Below, piece after piece: positions 1-8,058 of a DNA stretch of 29,337 nucleotides. The position numbers were made by a program, and so were the translations under genes. The number at the start of each line of letters is the position of its first letter. Position 1 is the stretch's first letter. This DNA comes from JAZLEZ01 sp045615505 (GTDB taxonomy: Bacteria > Spirochaetota > Spirochaetia > Sphaerochaetales > Sphaerochaetaceae). The stretch spans positions 1 through 29,337 of the forward strand of contig JAZLEZ010000005.1 of NCBI GenBank assembly GCA_045615505.1. Reading direction: 5' to 3'. The notes under the pieces were generated by a model. That model worked only from the letters and a program-made list of their open reading frames with translations, searched no databases and was not told where the DNA came from.

Positions 1-548
1 ACAAATCTCTGTTTATCTCCCTTTCCGGTAACAAGAATCCGTCTTTTTCCTATGTCCATATCCTGCACTTTCATATTGATTATTTCACTCAGTCTGCATC
101 CTGTGGAATAAAAGAGATTGAACATCGTTTTTTCCATAAAAGAGCTGTAGTCTTCTGCTTCACAGTTCAAAACTGCCTCAATTTCGGAATGTGACAGAAC
201 AGTGGGAATCCTTCTGCCCTGTTTTGCCCGTCCTACACGGACAAAAGGCTGAATCGTTGTGACTCCGTTTTCACAGAGACTGTGAAAAAAAGTTCTGTTT
301 GCACTGAGAATTCTGTTAATCGTTGCAGAACTGAGCTTCTGTTCATACAAAGACAGGGAAAAAGCTCTCGCATCTTCGAACATCATCTCATTCAGAGAAA
401 GACTGTGTTCGGTAAGAAAATCTTCAAGGCGTTTGAGGTCGTGGGCATAGGATACGACAGTTCTTTCCGAATATCCCTGAACGGTTTTCAGATAGTCAAG
501 AAAAGAATCCATGTATTCTCTGTTTTGTATGACTTTTTCTTTTTCCAT
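1..548 (-). CDS. xerC: XerC-like tyrosine recombinase, C-terminus cut by window edge
   Basis: Only the first 182 codons of a protein usually near 300 residues lie in the window; the frame stays open to base 1. Residues about 10-95 form the core-binding SAM-like domain. The start of the catalytic domain follows, with the Box I arginine in STGCRLSE (R152) and the beta-hairpin lysine in TGKGDKQR (K176). The HxxR, H/W and Tyr motifs would lie beyond the edge. With XerD it would form the heterotetramer that resolves chromosome dimers at dif during division. It begins 13 bases after dprA ends, so it is the last visible gene of the division operon. No clear Shine-Dalgarno precedes the ATG at 548; an in-frame ATG at 512 is an alternative start. 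The XerC rather than XerD label comes from the presence of a second, XerD-like gene nearby and is tentative. Confidence 0.85.
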   Translation of the reverse strand, partial: MEKEKVIQNREYMDSFLDYLKTVQGYSERTVVSYAHDLKRLEDFLTEHSLSLNEMMFEDARAFSLSLYEQKLSSATINRILSANRTFFHSLCENGVTTIQPFVRVGRAKQGRRIPTVLSHSEIEAVLNCEAEDYSSFMEKTMFNLFYSTGCRLSEIINMKVQDMDIGKRRILVTGKGDKQRF

Positions 549-561
549 ATTTACGATTGTA

Positions 562-1467
562 TCATCTTCGGATATCTCTGAAAATGTATAGTTTATTTCC
601 GAATCTGTATGTGTTTTCCGACGCATACTCAACTTCAAAAGCCATTTTTCTGCATCTGGTTATTCCGTCTATGGAATGAATGACGGGCGCACCTTCATTT
701 GCAAGATTCATGCTCCCCAGTCTGTTCCAGTTTTTTCCGATGCCGGCATCGGACACATATACATCTTTCCCCAGTTGCAGTGCAAAATCCGCAGTAATCA
801 GAGAACCGGATTTTTTAGGGGCCTGAACTACAACAGTACAGGAACCCATTGCGGCTATTATCATATTCCTGTTGGGAAAATTTCGTTTGAAAGGCAATTC
901 CGAAGGAGCAAATCTGCTTATCAAAGCTCCGCCGGATTCAATTACTTTTTTCTTCAGTTTTGATGTATATTTCGGATAATCCACATCAAGTCCGCACCCC
1001 AAAACTCCGTAACAGCAGAATCCTGCATCAACACATCCGTTCATAGCACTTTGGTCGCATCCGTCAGCCATTCCGGACACAACACAGATACCGTTGGCTC
1101 CGCACTCCAATCCAAGTCTGTAAGAAGCCTGAAATCCGGTATTATCCACATTCCTTGTTCCCACTATGGAAATGGACTTCGCCGATACTTGCGGAATTTT
1201 TCCGTTTACAAACAGCATATACGGCAAATGTGATGCAGGCGCATCAAATGAGGGATAGTTGCTGTCTGTGTACCACCAGAAATTACAACCTTCCCTTTCA
1301 GACCATCTGAGAACTTCTTCCACAATGTTTCTTCTGTCATTTTCATCCGGATACATTTTTAGAACTTCTTCAACGGATATTCCTTCTTCTATAAGTTGTT
1401 TCCGGTTTTCCAGAGAAATTGAATCCATAAATCCTATGGACAGTTTTCTTATAATATCTCTATACAT
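562..1467 (-). CDS. dprA: DprA/Smf DNA-processing protein
   Basis: DprA binds single-stranded DNA and loads RecA during uptake or recombination of incoming DNA. The 301-residue product carries the Rossmann-like core: SIVGTRN (about 99-105), VSGMADGCDQSAM (about 130-142), YGVLGCGLDVDYP (about 153-165), NFPNRNMIIA (about 196-205) and SGSLITA (about 220-226). The last two match the family's RNRIIA and SGSLITA signatures. The C-terminal winged-helix domain seen in longer DprA proteins appears absent. ATG at 1467 was chosen because GGAGG stands just before it; a longer frame opening at 1494 has no such site. It lies between the two Xer recombinase genes. A gap of 53 bases separates it from xerD, with no convincing terminator or promoter. 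Confidence 0.9.
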   Translation of the reverse strand: MYRDIIRKLSIGFMDSISLENRKQLIEEGISVEEVLKMYPDENDRRNIVEEVLRWSEREGCNFWWYTDSNYPSFDAPASHLPYMLFVNGKIPQVSAKSISIVGTRNVDNTGFQASYRLGLECGANGICVVSGMADGCDQSAMNGCVDAGFCCYGVLGCGLDVDYPKYTSKLKKKVIESGGALISRFAPSELPFKRNFPNRNMIIAAMGSCTVVVQAPKKSGSLITADFALQLGKDVYVSDAGIGKNWNRLGSMNLANEGAPVIHSIDGITRCRKMAFEVEYASENTYRFGNKLYIFRDIRR

Positions 1468-1520
1468 TTTTCTGCCTCCGTGTATATATTCCAAAAACAG
1501 AGACAGAAACGATAATTCTT

Positions 1521-2429
1521 TTATTTTTTATGCTGATTGCCGTCCGGATGTGCTTCATCAAATGCTTTCATAAGGTCATCCGTGTTTACATGAGTATAGA
1601 TTTCCGTTGTCCGGATATCGCTGTGTCCCAACAGTTCCTGTACGGAACGCAGATCCGCACCGTTCTGAAGCAGATGTGTGGCAAAACTGTGTCTTAAAGT
1701 ATGTACTTTTGAATATACATTGGCCTGTTTGGCATACTTTTTGAGTCTTATCCAGACTTCTTCTCTGGTAATGGCAGTGCCTCTTTTTGAGAGAAAAACA
1801 TGCTTTTCCGATTGTTTTATACAGAATACAGGTCTTGTTTCCTTCAGATATCGTTCAAGATAATCCCTTGCAATATCCCCTACAGGAATCATTCTCTGCT
1901 TGTCTCCCTTACCTATGACAACAATCCTCTGTTCTTCTCTGTAGTAATCAGTGATTTTAAGGTTTATACATTCACTTACCCGCAAACCGCATGAGTAGAT
2001 AAGCTCAAATAAAGTTCTGTCCCTCATACCCAAATCCGTAGAATCATCAATACAATCAAGAATTGATTCAATACAGTCGTAATCAATTACCTGAGGAAGT
2101 TTTTTATGTATTCTGTTTCTGGGAAGAAGTTCCGTGGGATTATCGATTCTCATTTTCTCTGCCGTAACATAGGAGTAAAAGCTTCTGAGAACAGAAATGA
2201 TTTTTGCAGCGGTTCTTGAGCTCAATTCGGATTCTGAAGATCTGTAAAGAAGATAATCCTTCAAATCAGAAGTGGAAACCGTACAGAAATCGAGTTTTTT
2301 TTCTTCGAGAAAAGAAAGAAAGCATGCTATCTCTCTTGAATAGGAAGCCCTAGTCGCAATGGATGCATGCTTTTCAATCAATAAACTTTCATTAAAACCG
2401 TCAAGGACAGTCTTGTCTGAAATATTCAT
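1521..2429 (-). CDS. xerD: XerD-like tyrosine site-specific recombinase
   Basis: The 302-residue product is a complete tyrosine recombinase of XerC/XerD length. An N-terminal core-binding domain spans about 8-95 and the catalytic domain about 112-290. All catalytic positions are visible: R150 in SCGLRVSE, K174 in IGKGDKQR, H243 and R246 in HTLRHSFATH, H269 in LLGHSDIRTT, and the nucleophile Y278 in EIYTHV. It should cut and rejoin dif sites with the XerC-like partner encoded two genes downstream. Its ATG overlaps the ftsZ stop by one base (TAATG), which implies translational coupling to the division operon. XerC and XerD cannot be separated reliably by eye, so the D label is tentative while the recombinase family is certain. 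Confidence 0.92.
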   Translation of the reverse strand: MNISDKTVLDGFNESLLIEKHASIATRASYSREIACFLSFLEEKKLDFCTVSTSDLKDYLLYRSSESELSSRTAAKIISVLRSFYSYVTAEKMRIDNPTELLPRNRIHKKLPQVIDYDCIESILDCIDDSTDLGMRDRTLFELIYSCGLRVSECINLKITDYYREEQRIVVIGKGDKQRMIPVGDIARDYLERYLKETRPVFCIKQSEKHVFLSKRGTAITREEVWIRLKKYAKQANVYSKVHTLRHSFATHLLQNGADLRSVQELLGHSDIRTTEIYTHVNTDDLMKAFDEAHPDGNQHKK

Positions 2430-3643
2430 TATTTATCGTCGTTTTTTTTCTGATAGCGGAAAATTGCAGGGAAAGAATAGTCTGCCGAGCCCGAACCGGA
2501 GTTCTGCTTGCGACCTATCTGAGCCTGAAGGTCCTGCCATCTGTTTACAGGAATGACATTTTCAGATGAATCATCGTTGTTTTCATCTGTTTTTTCCGTT
2601 TCTTCGGAATTTACAAACTGGTCAAAGCGTTTTCTTCTGTCAAATTCAGGAATATCCACTGTAACACTTTCATGGTTGAAACCGGTAGCTACGACTGTAA
2701 CTTTGACCTTGTCTCCGAGATCTGCATTGTATGCCTGACCTGCAATGATAAGAGCATCATCATCACAGTTTTCAGTAATCATCTCAACAACCTGCTGATA
2801 TTCTGAAAGTGTAAGACCGTCACCTGCTGTAAGGTTGACAAGAATACTCTTTGCACCGTCAATCTTGGCATTCTCGAGAAGAGGATTGTTGATAGCCTGC
2901 CTTGCAGCATCAACAGCTCTGTTTGCACCTTCTCCGATACCGATACCCATAATTGCATCGCCTCTGCCCTTCATGACAGTACGAACATCAGCAAAGTCGA
3001 TATTGATTTCACCCGGTTCAGTAATGAGTTCGGAAATACCCTGAACACCCTGTCTGAGAACATCATCTGCCATAAGGAATGCCTGTTTGATAGGTGTATT
3101 GTTTTCAGCAACCTTGAGAAGATACTGGTTGGGAATGAGAATAAGAGTATCTACCTGTTTCCTGAGCTTTTCTATTCCTTCGTTGGCATACTGAAGTTTC
3201 TTCTTTCCTTCAAATGCAAAAGGAGTTGTTACAACTGCAACTGTAAGAATGTTTTCCGCCTTTGCAATCTCTGCCACTACAGGTGCAGCTCCGGTTCCTG
3301 TTCCGCCACCCATACCGGCTGTGATGAACACCATATCAGTTCCGACAAGAAGCTTACGGATTTCATCCTTACTTTCTTCCGCTGCTTTCTGACCCATATC
3401 AGGGATACCGCCCGCTCCGAGTCCGCCTGTAAGTTCCTTCCCTATGGGCAGACGCACTTCTGCATTGGAGCGCTGAAGAGCCTGAACATCTGTATTCAAG
3501 GCAATGAATGTTACCTTTTTGAGACCGCTTGCAATCATGCGGTTGATAGCATTACCACCTGCACCGCCTACACCGAAAACCTTGATGTTTGTAGGAGGAG
3601 TCTGTTCGTCGTGAAGTAAATCTTCAATAATACCGAAATCCAT
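2429..3643 (-). CDS. ftsZ: Cell division GTPase FtsZ
   Basis: FtsZ is the tubulin-like GTPase that polymerises into the division ring. The 404-residue product has the nucleotide-binding loops VGGAGGNAINRM (about 25-36) and the tubulin signature GGGTGTG (about 112-118). The T7 synergy loop NIDFADVR (about 214-221), which completes the GTPase site of the neighbouring subunit, is intact. An acidic linker covers about 345-385. A C-terminal peptide DYSFPAIFRY (about 388-397) follows and should bind FtsA. GAGAGG lies 8 bases before the ATG at 3643. Unlike several neighbours in this division cluster, no catalytic residue is visibly lost, so a working Z-ring is expected. Confidence 0.98.
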   Translation of the reverse strand: MDFGIIEDLLHDEQTPPTNIKVFGVGGAGGNAINRMIASGLKKVTFIALNTDVQALQRSNAEVRLPIGKELTGGLGAGGIPDMGQKAAEESKDEIRKLLVGTDMVFITAGMGGGTGTGAAPVVAEIAKAENILTVAVVTTPFAFEGKKKLQYANEGIEKLRKQVDTLILIPNQYLLKVAENNTPIKQAFLMADDVLRQGVQGISELITEPGEINIDFADVRTVMKGRGDAIMGIGIGEGANRAVDAARQAINNPLLENAKIDGAKSILVNLTAGDGLTLSEYQQVVEMITENCDDDALIIAGQAYNADLGDKVKVTVVATGFNHESVTVDIPEFDRRKRFDQFVNSEETEKTDENNDDSSENVIPVNRWQDLQAQIGRKQNSGSGSADYSFPAIFRYQKKNDDK

Positions 3644-3672
3644 ATTAATTACCTCTCAAATTCTGCAATCTG

Positions 3673-3678
3673 ATTATA
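3673..3678 (-). promoter_or_regulatory. Possible internal promoter -10 before ftsZ
   Basis: On the minus strand a perfect TATAAT overlaps the ftsA stop codon and lies about 30 bases before the ftsZ ATG. No good -35 hexamer is visible at 16-18 bases upstream. It may be chance in AT-rich sequence. If real, it would let FtsZ be made independently of the rest of the operon. Confidence 0.25.
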
Positions 3679-4918
3679 CTACAGTTTTAAAGAAATTTCC
3701 CACTTTATGGAAAAATCCGTTTTTCCCCGAAGAACTTCTATTCTTCTTTCCTTTTGTACCTGAAGTTGAAGAATATTTTTTTGCCTCAGACTTCAGTAGT
3801 CCCAATACCGTCGTGTACTGCGGACTGATATAAGAACGATCAAGTCCCGGAAGTGCTTCCGGAAAACCTATTCTGGCCTGAACCTTGAATATTTCGCTTG
3901 CAAGGTCGGCTGCACCACTCAACAATGAACCACCTCCGACAAGCACTATTCCGCCTCCGAATGGCCCGCATATATTGTTTTCCTCAAGTTCATTACAGAG
4001 AAACGAGAAGATTTCCGCCATTCTGGGTTCGATAATCTTGCACAGTTCTTTTTTTGGCATTTCGATTACAGGAAGACCTGAAACCTGAGGAATATAGACA
4101 TTTTCCTGATTTCCTACATCAGGAGTGAAGCAGCAACCGCAATCGCATTTCAGTTGCTCTGCAACCTGTCTGGGTTTATTGAGAACACAGGCAATATCAT
4201 TGGTTACATTTGAAGACCCGAAGTCTATTCCGCCTACATAGGCCGGAGAACCGTTGATATAGGCTATCATATTTGTACAGTTCGAACCGATATTGACAAG
4301 AATCGTACCCATTTCCTTCTCATCCTGAGAAAGTACTATTTCTGCATCCGCCAAGACTGAAGAAATAATTCTGGGATTTGCAATTCCGGCTTTGACAATG
4401 CATTTTCTGGTATTGGCACTGTTCATTGATGAAGCAGTAACCACAAGTGCCCTGCTTTCAAGTCTGTGACCTGTCATATCGTGAGGGTCTTTGATTCCGC
4501 TTCGTCCGTCAACTGTAAAATCCTGAACAAGTGTATGAATGATTGTCCTGTCAGGCGGAAGACTGAATGTTCTTGCAACTTCAAGAGAACGGAAAATATC
4601 AGAATTCGTGATTTCAAGCCCTTTTGTGGTAATTCCGGCAACACCTTCGGATTGTCTGCATCTGACTGCCTGTCCGCCAACACCTGCAACCGCTGTCTGA
4701 GCCTGAACACCGGCCTGAAGTTCTGCTTCATGAATAACAGAACGGATTGCATCACATGTCTGCTCGAAGTTTACTATGACTCCGTTTCTGACTCCTTCAC
4801 TCGGGCGTTCACAGAGGCTGTCAATCATAAGCTGTCCGTCGCGTGACAATGAACCGACAACAGCTCTGATCCATCCAGAACCGATGTCCAAACCCATCAT
4901 TACCTTTTCAGAAGCCAT
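3674..4918 (-). CDS. ftsA: Cell division protein FtsA, actin-like membrane tether with altered ATP site
   Basis: FtsA is an actin-family protein that anchors FtsZ filaments to the membrane and recruits later division proteins. The 414-residue product has phosphate motif 1 MGLDIGSGWIRAVVG (about 8-22), the FtsA-specific 1C domain (about 85-165) and the adenosine motif IVLVGGGSLLSG (about 325-336). The C-terminus GFFHKVGNFFKTVV is a typical amphipathic membrane-targeting helix. Phosphate motif 2 reads NIGSNCTN (about 209-216) where FtsA normally has DIGGGTTD or similar, so both acidic residues are Asn. A run KCDCGCC (257-263) puts four cysteines in six residues. GGAGGGG precedes the ATG at 4918. 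The gene overlaps ftsQ by 11 bases, which points to coupling. Confidence 0.95.
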   Translation of the reverse strand: MASEKVMMGLDIGSGWIRAVVGSLSRDGQLMIDSLCERPSEGVRNGVIVNFEQTCDAIRSVIHEAELQAGVQAQTAVAGVGGQAVRCRQSEGVAGITTKGLEITNSDIFRSLEVARTFSLPPDRTIIHTLVQDFTVDGRSGIKDPHDMTGHRLESRALVVTASSMNSANTRKCIVKAGIANPRIISSVLADAEIVLSQDEKEMGTILVNIGSNCTNMIAYINGSPAYVGGIDFGSSNVTNDIACVLNKPRQVAEQLKCDCGCCFTPDVGNQENVYIPQVSGLPVIEMPKKELCKIIEPRMAEIFSFLCNELEENNICGPFGGGIVLVGGGSLLSGAADLASEIFKVQARIGFPEALPGLDRSYISPQYTTVLGLLKSEAKKYSSTSGTKGKKNRSSSGKNGFFHKVGNFFKTVV

Positions 4919-5672
4919 TTACCCCTCCGTTGCGTCTCTTTACAAGGGCTGTTGAATACAAATCGTACCGACTTTTTTCTTCATCAGTACCGGACTCTCT
5001 CATAATCATATCCCAAGCATCGGAAAGTCTTTGCGGTGTAACCGGTTCCCTGATGCAGAGGACTGCTTTAGGATTGTCTGATTCTACAGTCAAAAGCCCA
5101 AAATCATTACTGTTATTATTATCGTATTTATTAACCGTGTTCAAGTTCTTTCGTCCCAGTTCTTCTGCCAGATTGCACATTTGATTAAAACCGTTATCAG
5201 TCCCCCACCGGAGAATAAGATAGGCGTAGGAAGGATTAAGCTGAATTTCCGCAAGGGCAGAAAACAATCTGAAAGTCTCTTCCGATACTTCTTCAAGCCT
5301 GTCGCCCTGAGTCAGAAAGTAATACTTTTGCATATCTTCTTCAAAACTGATTCTTGCCTTGTACGGAGCATAGCCGATTTTTACAATAAGTCTGTCCGGA
5401 AAATACTTTTCCACAACAACACTTTCAACACCTTCAAAATTCATAAGCGAGTGTTGGAGAAAATCAAGTCTTGCCTTGAACAGATTTATTCCCTTGTAGG
5501 GAGAAATGCATCTGTACATATCATCTGACACTTCAAAAACAGGTCCGGAACACTGCACATCTATTGTTCCGATGTCAAAATAGGACAGATTCCTCAATCC
5601 TATCCAGACGGCAATTCCTATGAAGAGAATTATACAGCCGATAAGAAATAATTTTGCTGTTTTAAGAGTCAT
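4908..5672 (-). CDS. ftsQ: Cell division protein FtsQ/DivIB
   Basis: FtsQ is a bitopic scaffold that links FtsL/FtsB with early division proteins. The 254-residue product has a short cytoplasmic start and one transmembrane helix at about 7-26. A POTRA-type domain follows (about 33-103), including NFEGVESVVVEKYFPDRLIVKI, trimmed here to the recognisable core GVESVVVEKYFPDRL, and then a beta-rich periplasmic region. ATG 5672 was preferred to a TTG at 5684 because GAGG lies 7 bases before the ATG. It overlaps the end of ftsW by 11 bases. FtsQ homologues are divergent in sequence, so the call leans on the POTRA motif, topology and position between ftsW and ftsA. Confidence 0.88.
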   Translation of the reverse strand: MTLKTAKLFLIGCIILFIGIAVWIGLRNLSYFDIGTIDVQCSGPVFEVSDDMYRCISPYKGINLFKARLDFLQHSLMNFEGVESVVVEKYFPDRLIVKIGYAPYKARISFEEDMQKYYFLTQGDRLEEVSEETFRLFSALAEIQLNPSYAYLILRWGTDNGFNQMCNLAEELGRKNLNTVNKYDNNNSNDFGLLTVESDNPKAVLCIREPVTPQRLSDAWDMIMRESGTDEEKSRYDLYSTALVKRRNGGVNGF

Positions 5673-6855
5673 ATTTAACCTCAAAGTCTGTATCTGAGTT
5701 CAGTTCATTGCTCTCAGTTCCCACTTCTTCATTCATAGATTTTGACATCTTGTAAATCATTGCTATTTCAATAATTGAAACAATAATACTATCACCGTAC
5801 GAAAAGAAAGGCAAAGAGAATCCGTAAACGGGAATAATTCCGAGTACGGATGAAATATTCAACAGAAAACCGGAAGTGAAAACTACACTGAGAGCACAGG
5901 TGAAATTTGAATAAAACCTGTTTTTATGTCTGAGGTGTTTTGCAGCTCTGAAACAGCAGTAAATGATAATTCCGAACAATAAAAACAGTACACAGACTCC
6001 TATGAACCCGAACTCCTCAGAAATGTTGCAGAAAATAAACTCACCGAAGATATCCGGAATCAATCCCTGTTTGAACTCTCCGTTTCCCAGCCCTTTTCCG
6101 AAGAGATGTCCCCCTGCTATTGCAGCTTTGGACATAACCGTAATACCGGAAACACTTTCAAAATATCCGGGAATAAGAAAACTGAGTAATTTCTGAATGT
6201 TGTTGGCATCCGACAGTACCCAGCAGAATGTGGGAACAAGTGCATAGAAAACAAGAAGAAGAACTCCGAAAAATCCTACGGAGCCGCATGCAAACATAAT
6301 GATTGCTGTGAAAACAAAAATAATTGCGTAGGCAAAGCTTTTCTGAATAAGAATTGCAGCAAGAAACAAAACCGTAAAAAAGATGGGTAATGACAGCTCT
6401 CTAAGTTTATTAATTCCTTCTTTCCTGTTGGCAAAAAAAAGGGAAAGATACATAAAAACAGCTATGAAAACTATATGAATTGCAGTTTCACTCAATAAGA
6501 AAGGAGTTTTGATGAAAATATTAGCTGCGAAAACAATCAGACAAATCATCATAAATACCGGGCAGAACAACTCCAGCAGTTTCTGGGGTACGACTAGAAT
6601 ACAGGCTCCTATAAACAATCCCACAACTACATATATGAACTGTCTTAGAACAATAGAGTAATCCGGAAGGTTGTTTTCAATTGAGTATGGATAACTTGCC
6701 GAATACAGGCATATCAAACCAAAAATAATCAGTACAAAAGCACAACAGACAATGAGACCGGAATTAAGTTTACTGTTAAACGATGTTTCTCCTGATGAAT
6801 AATTGTCGTACTCTTGTCCGGCTATATTCCAATCATCATAATTGGCTCTGCTCAT
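5662..6855 (-). CDS. ftsW: FtsW-like SEDS membrane protein, probably without glycosyltransferase activity
   Basis: SEDS proteins (FtsW, RodA) polymerise lipid II glycan strands and work with a class B PBP. The 397-residue product has about ten hydrophobic helices and family landmarks: LYSASYP (50-56), GGHLFGKGLGNG (248-259), SEEFGFIG (279-286) and LPFFSYGDS (348-356). Key positions differ from active enzymes. The stretch usually read as LPEAHTDFIFA is LIPDIFGEFIFC here, so the invariant catalytic Asp is Glu (E272). The QPDLGTA motif reads QKSFAYA (171-177). The PSElaK motif has lost its Lys (LSETAIH, 121-127). SYGG became SYGD. These alignments were made by eye. The gene lies between ftsL and ftsQ with no mur gene and no ftsI nearby. 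No clear Shine-Dalgarno is seen before the ATG at 6855. Confidence 0.9.
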   Translation of the reverse strand: MSRANYDDWNIAGQEYDNYSSGETSFNSKLNSGLIVCCAFVLIIFGLICLYSASYPYSIENNLPDYSIVLRQFIYVVVGLFIGACILVVPQKLLELFCPVFMMICLIVFAANIFIKTPFLLSETAIHIVFIAVFMYLSLFFANRKEGINKLRELSLPIFFTVLFLAAILIQKSFAYAIIFVFTAIIMFACGSVGFFGVLLLVFYALVPTFCWVLSDANNIQKLLSFLIPGYFESVSGITVMSKAAIAGGHLFGKGLGNGEFKQGLIPDIFGEFIFCNISEEFGFIGVCVLFLLFGIIIYCCFRAAKHLRHKNRFYSNFTCALSVVFTSGFLLNISSVLGIIPVYGFSLPFFSYGDSIIVSIIEIAMIYKMSKSMNEEVGTESNELNSDTDFEVKYDS

Positions 6856-6874
6856 AGGAGAAATTCTAACTTAA

Positions 6875-7177
6875 TCAACGAGAACTTGCAACTGCACCGG
6901 CTTCCTGAGAAGGAATCTGTGAGAACTGTATGTTCATGGCACGGGCAGCTTTCATAACATATTCCGGAGTCTGCTGAGTTTCAATGGAAGCAGTAAGAAG
7001 AGTTTTCTGTTCTTCAAGTGTATTTACAAGAATTTCTTCCTTTGCAAGCATTTTCTCCAGTCTTGAAGATGAAGCACTCTGCCAAACAGGTACAAACAGG
7101 CAAAGAGCAATGAACATTGATGCTAAAATAAAAAGAATACCTACTTTAGTAGATACCGTATTGTTGCTGTTTCTCAT
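6875..7177 (-). CDS. ftsL: FtsL-like small bitopic division protein
   Basis: The 100-residue product has a short N-terminal tail, a single transmembrane helix (about 12-31) and a coiled-coil stretch (about 38-66). It ends with TPEYVMKAARAMNI (about 70-83), which resembles the membrane-distal end of FtsL-type proteins. FtsL pairs with FtsB and FtsQ and, in other bacteria, activates the FtsW-FtsI synthase. AGGTGA sits 6 bases before the ATG at 7177; a longer frame opening at 7312 overlaps rsmH heavily and was not used. It lies 5 bases after rsmH and 19 before ftsW, where ftsL is expected. Sequence identity in this family is low, so topology and position carry the call. Confidence 0.8.
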   Translation of the reverse strand: MRNSNNTVSTKVGILFILASMFIALCLFVPVWQSASSSRLEKMLAKEEILVNTLEEQKTLLTASIETQQTPEYVMKAARAMNIQFSQIPSQEAGAVASSR

Positions 7178-7182
7178 ATCAA

Positions 7183-8058
7183 TCACCTTTTTTCTACAAT
7201 CCGAAGTTTTGCACTTCTTGACGGAGAGTTCTGTGAACTCTCTTCTTCTGTCGGAATCAACGGTTTTTTTGTCAGAATTTCCAATTCTTCCGAATGATTT
7301 CTGAAAAACCATTTGACCTGTCTGTCTTCAAGCGAATGAAAAGTTATTACCGCTATTCTTCCGCTTTTTTTCAACGCCTTTACCGCACCTTCCAGTGCCG
7401 GCTCTATTCTTTTCAGTTCCTTGTTGACTTCTATTCTCAAAGCCTGAAAAGTTTTTGTTGCAGGATGAATTCTCCTGTGTCTGTAGTCTCCGGGCACAGC
7501 CCTGTAAACTATCTCTGCCAGCTCATCCGTTTTTTCTATGGGCTTTACTCTTCTTGCCTCACAGATTGCAGATGCAATTCTTCTTGAATATCTTTCTTCA
7601 CCGTAGTTGTAAATCACATTTGCCAGGCTTTCCTGATCGTAATGATTTACGATGTATGAAGCATCGAGACCTGCTTTTGTATCAAGTCTCATATCCAAGT
7701 TCTCCGATCTTTTAAAGCTGAATCCCCTCTGAGATTCCTCATAATGGAAAATGCTTATTCCAAGATCGAATAAAACCAAATCCACCCCCGGTCCGTTGTA
7801 GTTTTTCCAGAACTCGTCAGACCATGTATTTATTCCTTCAAACCTGTCCCCGAAAGGAGCAAGTCTGGTTTTGGCTTTTTCAAGTATGTCCTTATCCCTG
7901 TCCAGTCCTATCACTTTCAGGTCAGGATACTTTTCAAGAAACAGCTTTGTGTGTCCGCCCTCTCCCAAAGTGCAATCAACCATCAATGCTTTTTCTTTCA
8001 CAGGTACAAGATGCTCAAGCACTTCGTTTTGCATTACGGAGTAATGAACATATTGCAT
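7183..8058 (-). CDS. rsmH: 16S rRNA (cytosine-1402-N4)-methyltransferase RsmH (MraW)
   Basis: RsmH methylates N4 of C1402 in the ribosomal P site using S-adenosylmethionine. The 291-residue product shows the family order: HYSVMQNEVLEHL near the start, the SAM-binding VDCTLGEGGHT (about 28-38), GLDRD (about 51-55), FDLGIS (about 100-105), the FSFKRSENLDMRLD region, and SGRIAVITFHSLEDRQVK (about 236-253). It ends in the usual basic tail SRSAKLRIVEKR. The start was put at 8058, where the ATG overlaps the mraZ stop by one base (TGATG); an upstream extension lies inside mraZ. It is the second gene of the division cluster, its usual place. Confidence 0.96.
   Translation of the reverse strand: MQYVHYSVMQNEVLEHLVPVKEKALMVDCTLGEGGHTKLFLEKYPDLKVIGLDRDKDILEKAKTRLAPFGDRFEGINTWSDEFWKNYNGPGVDLVLFDLGISIFHYEESQRGFSFKRSENLDMRLDTKAGLDASYIVNHYDQESLANVIYNYGEERYSRRIASAICEARRVKPIEKTDELAEIVYRAVPGDYRHRRIHPATKTFQALRIEVNKELKRIEPALEGAVKALKKSGRIAVITFHSLEDRQVKWFFRNHSEELEILTKKPLIPTEEESSQNSPSRSAKLRIVEKR

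Noticed and set aside
562..1494. Longer dprA starting at 1494
   Set aside because: The added residues (MEYIHGGRK) are actually the ribosome binding region; ATG 1467 has GGAGG at the right distance.
4466..4846. A 126-codon plus-strand frame inside ftsA
   Set aside because: Shadow of ftsA coding sequence; no start signal and no recognisable motif.
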